Part shown: piece after piece, positions 23,646 through 33,700 of the stretch | How the letters are laid out: the number at the start of each line of letters is the position of its first letter | Numbering within the stretch: the first letter of the stretch is position 1 | Source: Uranotaenia lowii | Taxonomy: Eukaryota; Arthropoda; Insecta; Diptera; Culicidae | Direction of reading: 5' to 3' | Length of the DNA stretch: 64,000 nucleotides | Assembly (NCBI RefSeq): GCF_029784155.1 | Contig: NC_073692.1 | Span: 330,045,920 to 330,109,919, forward strand | Notes under the pieces: generated by a model | Seen by the model: only the letters and a program-made list of their open reading frames with translations | The model's database searches: none | What the model was told of the DNA's origin: nothing | Translations under genes and position numbers: made by a program

Positions 23646-24384
23646 GAGCCAAAAGCTACATGTTTGTAGGGAATAAAGCATGTGTAGATAATTTTAATAG
23701 GACTAGTTAGTAAAATGTAGAACTAAAAAATGGCAACACTATTTGCAAAGAGAACATTGAGTTTATCGGTATCGCGAATCGCAATGTCGCTCTCGCGACT
23801 TGAGAGTAAAATTCTGTGTAGAGATTTTGAAAATAGAGAGGGACGCGCATTGAAAGGAAAAGGAGAGGATTCAGTTTACAAACTAGTTTTAGGAACAGAG
23901 GTTCGGTACTCGGTTGATGCGTGTGATAAAAAAAAAAAAAAAAAATAGTTTCGGTCGGTTTCGACAATGGCGTGGTCGGTTCGTTGGGGGAGGGATGAAT
24001 CATCCGCGAGGATGAAAATCCCGGAAAAAAGAAAACAACAACGTGGTCGGTTCGATTCAAAATGCGTTTTTTTAGTATGGTGATTAACGATAAATGTATG
24101 GGAACTAATGTTAGGGTTTCATAATCGGCGAAATCGGTTTTGGTGTTACACTTGATAGCGTGTGATATTCCGAAGTGTTGCTGGATAGTGGATAAAATGG
24201 CGGAAGTTGTGAGAACTAAATTGAAAAGATAAAAGATAGAATGAGGAGAGAAAAGCCAATTGACGGGAGTTTAGTGATGCGGGTGTGATGTGGCTGCAAT
24301 GTTTGAAATCATGATGATTTTTTTTGCATGTTATAAGGATCGTGCGTGTGTCAATGGTGCGTGGTAAGTAAAATAGTTGTATGA

Positions 24385-24690
24385 TACAAACTCCCGAGAG
24401 GAGCAGTGTCTGAATTTATTCGGGAAGGATGGTACAAATCCCTGAGAGGGACAGTACTATAATCGAGATTTGGAGTGGATTGTGCAAACCCCTGAGAGGG
24501 GCAGCATGAGAAGAAGGATACAAACCCCTGAGAGGGGCAGCATCAGAACTCATGTTTAAGGAAGATACAAACTCCTGAGGGGAGCAGTGTCAAAATAAAT
24601 AATGATGGAAGATACAAACTCCTGAGAGGAGCAGTATTGAAATGCATGATAATGGAAGATACAAACCTCTGAGAGAGGCAGTATAAAAAA
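24385..24690 (+). repeat. Seven tandem short hairpins with covarying stems
   Basis: Seven copies of TACAAA-stem-GAG-stem-CAG lie at intervals of roughly 35-52 bp. The stem sequences vary but stay complementary: TCCCT/AGGGA, CCCCT/AGGGG (twice), CTCCT/AGGAG, CTCCT/GGGAG (with a G-T pair), CCTCT/AGAGG, and CTCC/GGAG in the first copy. The loop is GAG, with CGAGA in the first. The flanks differ more than the motif. Confidence 0.85.
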
Positions 24691-24852
24691 AAATCTAATG
24701 ATGCTTGGTACATTGATTTTTTTTTTCGATACTTAATCAAAGCTACGTAGCTTTACTTGAACCCCTACCCCCCCTCTCGTCACACATCGTCACACAAAGT
24801 CAAACTCCCCCCCTCCCCCTCAAATGCTACGTCATTTATGGATGTTCCCTAA

Positions 24853-25553
24853 CATAATTTACCGAAACAATTAAGCGTTTTTCAAAAACGCATAACAACA
24901 ATTGCTAGTCACATAGAAGTCCATTACAACGACTTGTTTCTGGCAAACATTTAGGAGCATTCTTTGCTAGTGTATGCTAGTAGGTATTGATTTTATTTCA
25001 CGAATTCAAAACAATCTAAATCCAAAAAAAAATCTTGTTGATAACACCCTCGACACTAGCAAGCGGACTGTAAAATTAACTTTCAATGTTCAATCAGCAC
25101 CACTATTCAGCAGATCACTTATGCTACCTTTACCACCGTGGGGGGGGGGGGGGGGGGGCGGGCAATTTAGTTTCAGCCGGTAAAGAACTTTCGGATCGGT
25201 TCTAAGCGTGACTGGTTTGGTTTGTTGTTTGATAGAGACTTATGTATATTTAACCAAAGTGTATTAGAATATATTGTTCTCATCTGTTCCGGCTTGATGT
25301 TATTATCTTTTGATTCATCTTCCAAAAAAACGGCTAGATACGAACCAAAGCGAACAGCATCATCAATTAATTACTTTGACGCACATTGTGTATACCTTAG
25401 GAGTACTCTTTAAGAGACGCTCTTATAGAGCGCTCATTTCAATTTTGAGTGTTTTGTGAGTGACGAAAAACGCTCCCTGTGTGTATTGTCACTCCGCTCC
25501 AATCGACCACTCTTGCTCCGCTCACAACAAAATTTAAAGAGTGGAGCTGATTT
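24853..25553. other. Intergenic with a poly-G run
   Basis: No gene was recognised. A run of about 20 G, broken once by C, lies near 25140-25160, a likely sequencing or assembly trouble spot. Around 25405-25530 are repeated CGCTC words resembling those near 17870. Confidence 0.5.
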
Positions 25554-26347
25554 TTACACCGCTTTTGTTGGGCTCTGAAAAGAGTCCGAAGCCTGCTCCT
25601 GGGTCACGAAAGGTGCACTCCGCTTGCCGCACGTGCAGACGGCTTGCCAAACTAGGAAATTCTTTGCAAGTTTGAACATCTTCTGGGTGCGGACATGTTT
25701 CGGAACGCTGAACTTATCCTTGGCCGTAAAAAACAGGTTGCCGGGGATCTGTTTGAAGTCGGCCTTCACACGCTGTTTCGTCGTCCATGATGCAGCATTC
25801 AACTGTTGTCAGCATGTGAGGTAAAACTTCATGGCACGCGTTTTTGCGAACTTGTTCTGCTTCTCGTCACGATTCGGGGCCTTTTGTACCTCGAACGTTG
25901 AAGCCCAGCCTTAGTTTTGGCCCTTTGGAAAAAAAAACTTCGGCTTAGGAGCAGCTTCTTAGCCACATCCCGAACGGAGGCGTTCGGGTTTCTGTTGAAG
26001 GCCCCAACTACGCGGTTTTTGGTGTTGTACGGAATACTTTCTCCTTCACTTCTGTCTTCAATCGTTCCTCGAACCGCTTAATTACTCGCGACGTGGAATT
26101 CGCGATTCCAAACGTTTTAACGATGGAACGATGCGAGAGATCCTTGTTCTCGTGATGAATGCGCAAGATTTTATCACGCACGAGCTTCGACTCCATTTCC
26201 GCGAGTTTTGATCACAGGACTATAAAACTTGCGGGATGTAAACAATGCACTATGAACTAAATCCACCCAAATTTTCATTAAATTCTACCCAACGGTTAAA
26301 AAGTTAGAGCAATTTCATAGTGTGGCAATTTCATCGTGGACACCCTT
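25554..26347 (-). pseudogene. Mariner (ITmD37E-like) element, 5' part
   Basis: The 5' terminal repeat, read on the minus strand from 26347, is AAGGGTGTCCACGATGAAAT and is preceded by TA. The frame opens at ATG 26196 with MESKLVRDKILRIHHENKDL (helix-turn-helix), then IKRFEERLKTEVKEKVF, FNRNPNASVRDVAKK, and KADFKQIPGNLFFTAKDKFS, leading to LAKNFLVWQAVCTCG. A frameshift and stops occur between 26000 and 25800. Homology ends near 25620 before the second catalytic Asp, so the 3' half is lost. The same family occupies 50784-59414. Confidence 0.9.
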
Positions 26348-26565
26348 TAGTTCTCTAATATGTTTCTTGTTTCAAAATTTTAAGACGGAAGTTATGTTTC
26401 CTTTGCAAGAAAGCATTATAAATGTTTCCAGTTTGTAACTCAACTAAGCTCCTTATGACAAGGGAATTTTGCGAAAAACTTTACGTTACCCCGAACAATC
26501 AACCAAAATATGTAACTTTAAATGTTTGCACATTTCAAACTTACTAGTATTTACAGAAACTTGTC

Positions 26566-26571
26566 TTTATT
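26566..26571 (-). terminator. Poly(A) signal after the BEN-like module
   Basis: AATAAA on the minus strand, 38 nt downstream of the TAG of the BEN-like terminal exon. Confidence 0.6.
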
Positions 26572-26608
26572 GAGGTAAAAATCACAATGCACTCGAGGTA
26601 TTCGACTA

Positions 26609-27392
26609 CTATTCAGCACTCTCTGTGCAACTGTATCTTATCTTTTTTCGAAGCGAGTTCGAAATGATGTTGTTCATCAGCCGATTACATTTATCCAGTG
26701 CTATCATCATTGACGCTGCATCATCGCAAAGCAAATCTCTTCGTTCGCGTAGCCGATCTAGAAAAAACCAAACCAAATATTTCAGTAAAGTTCAGTAACT
26801 AGAGAAATTCGGTCTCATTATTTTACCCTTAATATATTTGACTTTATCATCTTCCAGGGGTTTGCAAGGTCCTCGGGGAAACGGACATCCATCTTGCCCC
26901 AAGCCCTTGTTGCGTCCGGAAGGATTATTCGATGGTCTGCCAGACACCGACCTACCCTGGAATCCTTCGGGCCAGAGCGTGTACATCAATTTTTTGACAA
27001 AAAGGTAGTCACTGTCTCTCGATTCCAGGTGCATTTGGTACAAGGTTGAAACTCCTATCCGCTCATCTAGGTCCGTAAATCCTCTACCAGGTACATTCAG
27101 TGGATTCATGAAGTATGCTGGCATTTTGAAACTATTGCTTTGACCTCCTTCACAACCCACGCTATTATTGGCAGTCTGAGAAGAGTCTACCAATTGAAAA
27201 GAAAAACACATCAGGTTGATTATTTTTAAAATTTATTAACAGTAATTTACCTTCACCAGTGTTCTCGTTGTTCAAAAGAAAATGGTCCGAAAAAGAAGCC
27301 CAAGCACTTATTAAACCATGGTTCGATGAGGATGAATCATCAAGTTGTGAACTGCTGCCTTCACCGGAAACGTCTGATGAAGATGGCAGGTA
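26609..27392 (-). CDS. BEN-like 3' module of the modular locus (three exons)
   Basis: Exons 27392-27251, 27186-26827 and 26757-26609 have good splice sites and matching phases, giving about 217 residues. The first is Ser-rich. The second holds LFVKKLMYTLWPEGFQGRSV and SGRPSNN, then LEDDKVKYIKG, the pattern of a BEN domain (a DNA- and protein-binding fold in insulator and repressor proteins). The last adds a helical tail ending in TESAE. An AATAAA lies 38 nt past the stop. The module opens at phase 0 with no start codon of its own. The SAM-module donors at 37929 and 37600 are also phase 0, so it can be an alternative terminus of that locus (407 residues if joined to exons at 41102, 38160 and 37857). 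That join is inference. Confidence 0.7.
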
Positions 27393-28351
27393 CTGGAAAC
27401 AAAGTAGGGAATTATTGTTTGGCATATGGAATTGAATTTGAGCTTTGAGTTCAAATAAAAACTGCGAGGTATGCTTAATTTATTTAAAAAAGACCTAACT
27501 ATAAGCAATATTTTCTGTAAAGAACCACTAATAAGCTATGTAAGTTACAATTTATATAATTTCTTTTTGGTTTTTAGCTGGATTCAAATAAAACCACGTT
27601 TCCTGAACCTCGCAGTTTTATTTGAGACAAATAGGAGGTGTATAATTACAGTTTTATAGCGAATGATTGCATCCAAAATATGAAGTTATCAGCCATGAAG
27701 TAATGTGCCTGCCTAGGGTTCGCTTAGATAGGCAACGCCATATTGGGAGATTTCTGAAACAAAAAATAAAACTGTATAAAACTTCAACAACAAATATATC
27801 ACGTTACAATTACCTGATGATCAATACTTTTACCAGTTAACACTGTTATGATCAACTTTTACACTTAGAATCAACATTTTGTGACAATTTGTTAACCCGA
27901 CAAATTTTAGTGACTTTATCTTTACGAAGATCAATAAGTAAATCATTAATAGTTAACTTGAACAAATTTTAGACACAAAATATATTGTTTCTAACTTCAA
28001 ATGAAATATTTTGAAGGCCAAAGAGTAATTTTGTAACTTTGAAATAGCAGTGGAAAGTTTAAGATTAATTTAAAAATGGTGGCTCCAGAGAGTGATGGTG
28101 TCTTCAAGTTTAGAACTTTTTTTATCCACCAGAGATAGTTTTGCAAGTTTATCCTTCAGAAAAGTAACAAATACTCCAAAATTACTGAAATATGTCAGTG
28201 GCTCCAGAGAGTGTTTTAATTCATTCGTTTATAGTCGCGTGAAACTAACGATTAAAAGAATATTAGGTAAAAATATAAGGTAAACTACTTTTAAAAGAGT
28301 TTTTAATTTATTACTATCAAATTTAAGACACATACAAAAAAATTGATTGTG
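27393..28351. other. Intron or intergenic, no exon recognised
   Basis: AT-rich sequence between the BEN-like exons and the retroposed unit. Short open frames carry no motif. The phrase GGCTCCAGAGAGTG occurs at 28079 and 28198, and GGCTCCAGAGCCTG at 36207, marking a small dispersed repeat. Confidence 0.45.
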
Positions 28352-28478
28352 TGTTAACAGTTTATCACCGCTGGTTTATGATTTTAATTTAATGATTAAT
28401 GGCATTTCGGTGAATTATACATTCTAATAGGAAGAATTTCAAATGAAAGTAATGAAAATTATAGACGGATAGATTAGA

Positions 28479-29129
28479 TTAGGAAGCATGAAAGGTGTTG
28501 AAAATGAGCCAAGAGCGTGATTTGAGAAAACTTCTTGCCGCACAAGACCATTTGTCCCACATCGTATTATTGTCTAGAAGAAGCAAAGTCGATAGGCTGA
28601 CTTTGCATTGATCTATACAATGATACATGGATGGATCGAAGCACGTGTTTTTCGTACCCCGATCGGACAAAAGGAAATGTACGGCCGGCTCAGATGAAGT
28701 TTTCTATTGCGAGAGCTGGTTCGATCGATGTGTAAGCTGTTTTCGGGTGTTCGTTGTTTGCACGGCGACGCTACTACTTTATTGTTTCGCGCACTTTGAG
28801 TAACCGTCAACGTCCCTACTTCTTAAGCCATGCACATCAATTAGTGAACTGCATTTTTATTTCCCCATATTTCCCCCCCTTTTCTTTGCCAATTGATTTT
28901 GTGTTAACAGTTTATCACCGCTGGCTTATGATTTTAATTTAATTTAATGGGTACGAAAAACACGTGCTTCGATCCATCCATGTATCATTGTATAGATCAA
29001 TGCAAAGTCAGCCTATCGACTTTGCTTCTTCTAGACAATAATACGATGTGGGACAAATGGTCTTGTGCGGCAAGAAGTTTTCTCAAATCACGCTCTTGGC
29101 TCATTTTCAACACCTTTCATGCTTCCTAA
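28479..29129. repeat. Inverted repeat, arms U and U' around V
   Basis: 28479-28670 on the minus strand and 28947-29129 on the plus strand encode the same sequence, beginning near GTACGAAAAACACGTGCTTC and ending GCTTCCTAATCTAATC. A third copy lies forward at 35776-35970. V occurs at 28667-28942 and, reversed, at 35502-35777. Confidence 0.85.
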
Positions 29130-29442
29130 TCTAATCTATCCGTCTATAATTTTCATTACTTTCATTTGAAATTCTTCACAGTCGCGTACAAGTTGATTGT
29201 TTACATACCACTTGGAGTATCGTGGTGGTTAAAACGGTTTTATTTGCGATTGGAAAAGTTCTAAATTCCGTGGATCACTCTTCGTGTGGTCAGAAGGCAT
29301 TAATTTCTGAGGATCAATAGGAGTTACTTCGTGGCAGCGGTCTGGACAGTGGATTTTTATAAGTTTTCTGTGTGAAAATAATCCAGAGTAAACATAAACA
29401 CAGTAACTTGCATACAAGTTTGGGGGCAAGGTTAGCTCTGTA

Positions 29443-30773
29443 ATGGCGGAGCAATATCGGGAACCTCCCGATAGGAGAGGTGGTAATAATCCAAGTTTTC
29501 CTGAATGGATGCTGGGACCTGACGATCTCGGCGAAACCCAAATTTTACTAATGAGGGCCAAACCACAACCGGACGGTAAAGGTGAAGATCGGCTTCCCTC
29601 CAAGCCCTTCATGATCGCGCAGACAATTCAACTGGCAGTAGGCTACCACGAAACTGCTAAGATTCACACATCGAAGGAAAGCCAAGGTAGCAGATACGTG
29701 TTTCGTACGACATCAAAGAGCATCTCAGAAAAACTAATGTCCATCAAAACCCTATTAGACGATACGGAGGTTGAAGTGCTATTACACCCTTCACTTAACT
29801 ATGTTGAAGGAGTTCTCTTCGATCATGATACTATCAATGAGAAGAAAGCTTTATCCTGGAACAACTTAAATCCCAAGGGGTGACGAAAGTTAGGAGGATC
29901 ACCAAAAAAGTCGGAGAAGTAAGGAAAAACACTCCACTGCTCATCTTGACTTTTCAAGCATCCAAACGGCCGGAATACATCTTTTATGGCATGATTAGGA
30001 CAAAAATTCGCCCTTACTATCCCTCACCGATGATTTGCTTTCGCTGTGGACAATATGGACATGGGAAAAACAAATGCCCTTCTCAGAGTCCTATATGCTT
30101 GAAATGCTCAAAAGTTCACACCCTTGAAGAAGACGAACAATGCGCTAACGAAGCTTACTGTTTACACTGTTTTGAGAACCATCCCGTTATAGCTAGAAAT
30201 TGTCCGAAGTATCAAGAAGAAGTGGCTATAATCAAACTAAAAGTGGACCAAGGTTTAACTTTCAGTGAAGCGCGTACGGTATTCAAAAATTCGTGTCGAG
30301 CAACCACTTTCAAAAGCGTCGTGCAACAACGCCTATCAGTTGAATTAGATGAAAAAGATCGAACCATTCAAATCTTACGAGAAGAACTAGCTGCAGTAAG
30401 GAACGACTTACGCAAACTCCAAGAAACTTTAACTCAACAGTCAGTTACACCCAGCACAAGTTCTTCCCCAATAAAACAACCTACGGCCACTCAATCTACA
30501 ACTGCTACAACTTCACACAGTATCAGTCCTGATACTGGTCCCCAAACTAAACAATCCAGTAGTAATAACACCACCGGTCAGGCACCAAGATTATCTCGCA
30601 TAGACACAAAAGGCTCCCATTCAATAAATAAACCTCATCAGTTAAGGAATCACTCACAACAAATCCGAAACGTTAGCCAAAAAAGAACTACCACCCCTCC
30701 CACACGTTACGCCAAAAAAGGAAAGACTAACGGATCCCAATCAACGAGTGGATCATCTCCAATGGAACAATGA
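29443..30773 (+). pseudogene. LINE A ORF1 (gag-like, zinc knuckles), one frameshift
   Basis: Two overlapping frames (29443-29883 and 29880-30773) make one ORF1 once a 1-nt indel near 29842, in an AG-rich run, is allowed for; the homologous line of LINE B runs through this point. The first part starts MAEQYREPPDRRGG. The second has CFRCGQYGHGKNKC, CLKCSKVHTLEEDEQC and CLHCFENHPVIARNC, three zinc knuckles that bind the element RNA. A coiled stretch (DEKDRTIQILREELAAVRND) and a Ser/Thr/Gln-rich tail follow. The product would coat LINE RNA in the ribonucleoprotein. Its stop overlaps the ORF2 start (ATGA at 30770). As sequenced, no full ORF1 protein could be made without frameshifting. Confidence 0.88.
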
Positions 30774-33700
30774 TGGCCCATCTTTCTCATCTTACGAACT
30801 ATAGCCCAACGAATAGCCTTTCAATAGATCAAATATTCAACATCAATAATCAACAAAACACCACGGAGCAGGATACCCTCTCTCACCAGCGGGCTAACCC
30901 TTCCCGTTGTTTAAGAAAACGTCCTTACTCGACAGTCTTGCGTTTGCCTTCAAGACCGAACGAGTGGTCTGGGCGAAGAATCAAGGACAATTATGAACCA
31001 GTTCTTTCATCTAAAACACCTGCTAACGTCGCCAACAACACCCCACACTGTCAATCAAGGATCTCATCGGAATATGTACCAACGGCAAACTCCTCACAAT
31101 ATGATCTAGAATCGTCGAATACCCAGCTTAGGCGGTTTCCAGCAACCAAGCATATTCCGGTGCCAACAGCTAGCCAAAACAAACAACTCGATCTCCTAGA
31201 CTCGTCGAACATCCATCCTGGGCGGAATCCGGCAATCAGGCATGTTCCGGTGCCAACAGCTGGCCGAAATGAACAAGAATATTATATGGACACACTGGCA
31301 GTTGTTGGCACTGGAAGCTTGAACTCTCCTCAGGCAAGTAGCTCTTATAGTTTCCAATTAGCAAATTTTTCTGCCGCTTCTTCGTCTTCAGACCCACATT
31401 ATGATCATCTGGACACTTCAAACATCCATCTCGGGCGGAATCCGGGAACTGAGCGTGAACTAGTCCCAACAGGCCGGCTCGAACAAGACACATCACATCA
31501 TGAACTCGTAGATTCGACAAACATTCATCTAGGGCGGTTTCCAGCAACCAGGCATTTTCTGGTGCCAACAGCTAGCCAAAATGAACAACAAAAAAACAGT
31601 GGTAAAATGGCAGGTGTTGGCACTGGAAGCCTGAGCATTTCTCAGGCAAGTAGATCCCACATTTTTCAATCAGCAAACTCTTCCGCCGCTTCTTCATCTT
31701 CAGATCTTACTGAACCATCTTCGAAATTACCGAGTACTCTGGCCATCCAATGGAACTTAAACGGACTACGATCACATCGGGAAGAACTTCAAGTACTTCT
31801 CACCACATACCAGCCTTACGTTGTATGCTTGCAGGAGATTAACCTACCACCGATCAGAACTACTTCTAATATCTTAGGCCCAAAGTATCAACTTTTTACT
31901 AGTTCATGTTCTACACATGGCAGGCAAGGTGCGGGTCTTGCTATAAGAGTCGGGACACCATTCGAACATATTGAAATCCGAACAAACATTCAAGCCGTGG
32001 CTACTAGGATTTTCATCCCTTTAGCTATGACCGTAGTATCAGTTTACCTGTCACCTAATGAGGATAACGCATCAACCAAACTCAAGGAATTGATTGAAGA
32101 ACTACCTAAACCTATCCTTCTTTTGGGTGATCTCAATGCTCACCACATAGCATGGGGAAGTCGAGTTTCAACATCATCGAATGAAGCAGGTAACCGAGGA
32201 AAACAAATAATGCTTATTATTATCGACACCGATATGATAATATTAAATGATGGAACACACACTCGAATGGACCCAGCAACCGGAAAAACACAAGCATTAG
32301 ATGTTTCGTTATGTTCTCCATCCATATTATCAAAACTGAAATGGAAAGTAATGACAGATTGCTGTGGAAGCGATCACTTCCCAATCCTGATAACTTTAGG
32401 ACAGGACTCGCCTGAACCCATGAAACATAGGAACTGGATCTACAGTAGTGCTAACTGGGAACTTTACGAAAGGTTAATCGACCAAAGCATTAATCCCAAT
32501 GACGTGATAGACGTGGCTGAATTCTCCAGTCGTATTGTAACAGCTGCTCAGAAGTCCATTCCTAGGTCCAGTGGGGAAGTTGGCCCAAAAGCAGTACCTT
32601 GGTGGAACCCAGAAGTCGCCTCTGCAATAAAAACCAGACGTAAATGCCTACGAGCTCTGAGAAGACTCAATGATGATGATGCTGGAAAACAAGAAGCTTT
32701 AAATCGTTTCCATGAAGCACGGTCAGTGTGTAGAAAAGTCATTAGCGATTCTAAACAAAAAAGTTGGGACGAATTTGTACTAAGCATCGGTCCCGAAACA
32801 CCCAGTGGACTTGTTTGGAATAATATTAACCGATTGAGAGGCAAACGACAAACTTCTTCAATTATTTTTACTACCTCAACCGGAGCTACAAACGATCCAC
32901 AACAAGTTGCCGAGACCCTAGCCGACGAATACGAAAAAAGATCTACTCACCCCAACAGTACTACTATTATGAGTATTCCAACCCCCCAATTCTATTTCGA
33001 TCGTTGCAACCGGTCTATGTCATCGAAACAATATAACAAGGATTTTACCCTAGAAGAACTTCTATGGGCTCTCGATCGATCCACAGGTCGTTCTACGGGA
33101 CTCGATAACATCGGATACCCACTTTTACAAAGACTTCCAATAACAACTAAAGTAGCTTTACTTAATTTTTATAATCGACTGTGGAGCAAAGGAGAGTTTC
33201 CCGATGAATGGAAGGAAGGAAAAATCATTCCGATTCCAAAACCCGATGGGGATCGTACCAATCCAGATGGATTTAGACCCATATCTCTTCTAAGTTGTTT
33301 CGGAAAAATTTTCGAAAGGCTTGTAAACCGACGATTAATAACAGAGCTGGAAGACAATCAACGTATTGATAACCGCCAACATGCGTTTCGAACTGGTCGT
33401 GGAGTCGACAGTTACTTTTCCCAATTGGAGCCACTTATCAAACCAGCAGAGGATGAACATGTGGAATTAGTGTCCCTGGACGTATCAAAAGCCTATGACA
33501 CTACGGATCGTTCCACTGTTATCGAAACACTTAAGAAATGGAAAATTTCAGGACGATTACTCTCTACCATAGTGAGTTTCCTATGCAACAGGTCTTTCCG
33601 GGTATTAGCTAATGGTGCACTATCATCTAACAGAGTTGCTCAAAATGGTCTGCCTCAGGGTTCGATACTTTCAGTAACTTTGTTCTTAGTTGCTATGCAA

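Larger units (their letters stand above)
23015..24849. mobile_element. Harbinger-like TIR element, TAA target duplication
   Basis: Both ends read GGGAACATCCATAAATGACG inward and are flanked by TAA (23012-23014 and 24850-24852). A 3-bp TWA duplication with a G-rich terminus fits PIF/Harbinger. Just inside each end are C-rich/G-rich tracts (CCCCCCTCCC). It contains a decayed zinc-finger coding fragment on the minus strand and the seven-copy hairpin array. No Harbinger transposase was recognised. Confidence 0.8.

Noticed and set aside
25138..25160. Functional G-quadruplex
   Set aside because: A near-pure G run within junk sequence; more likely a slippage tract or assembly artefact, and no neighbouring gene.
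28479..29129. Repeated small ORFs starting MSDRGTKN or MFARRRYY
   Set aside because: They recur on both strands because of the U/V inverted repeats; no domain or splice context.
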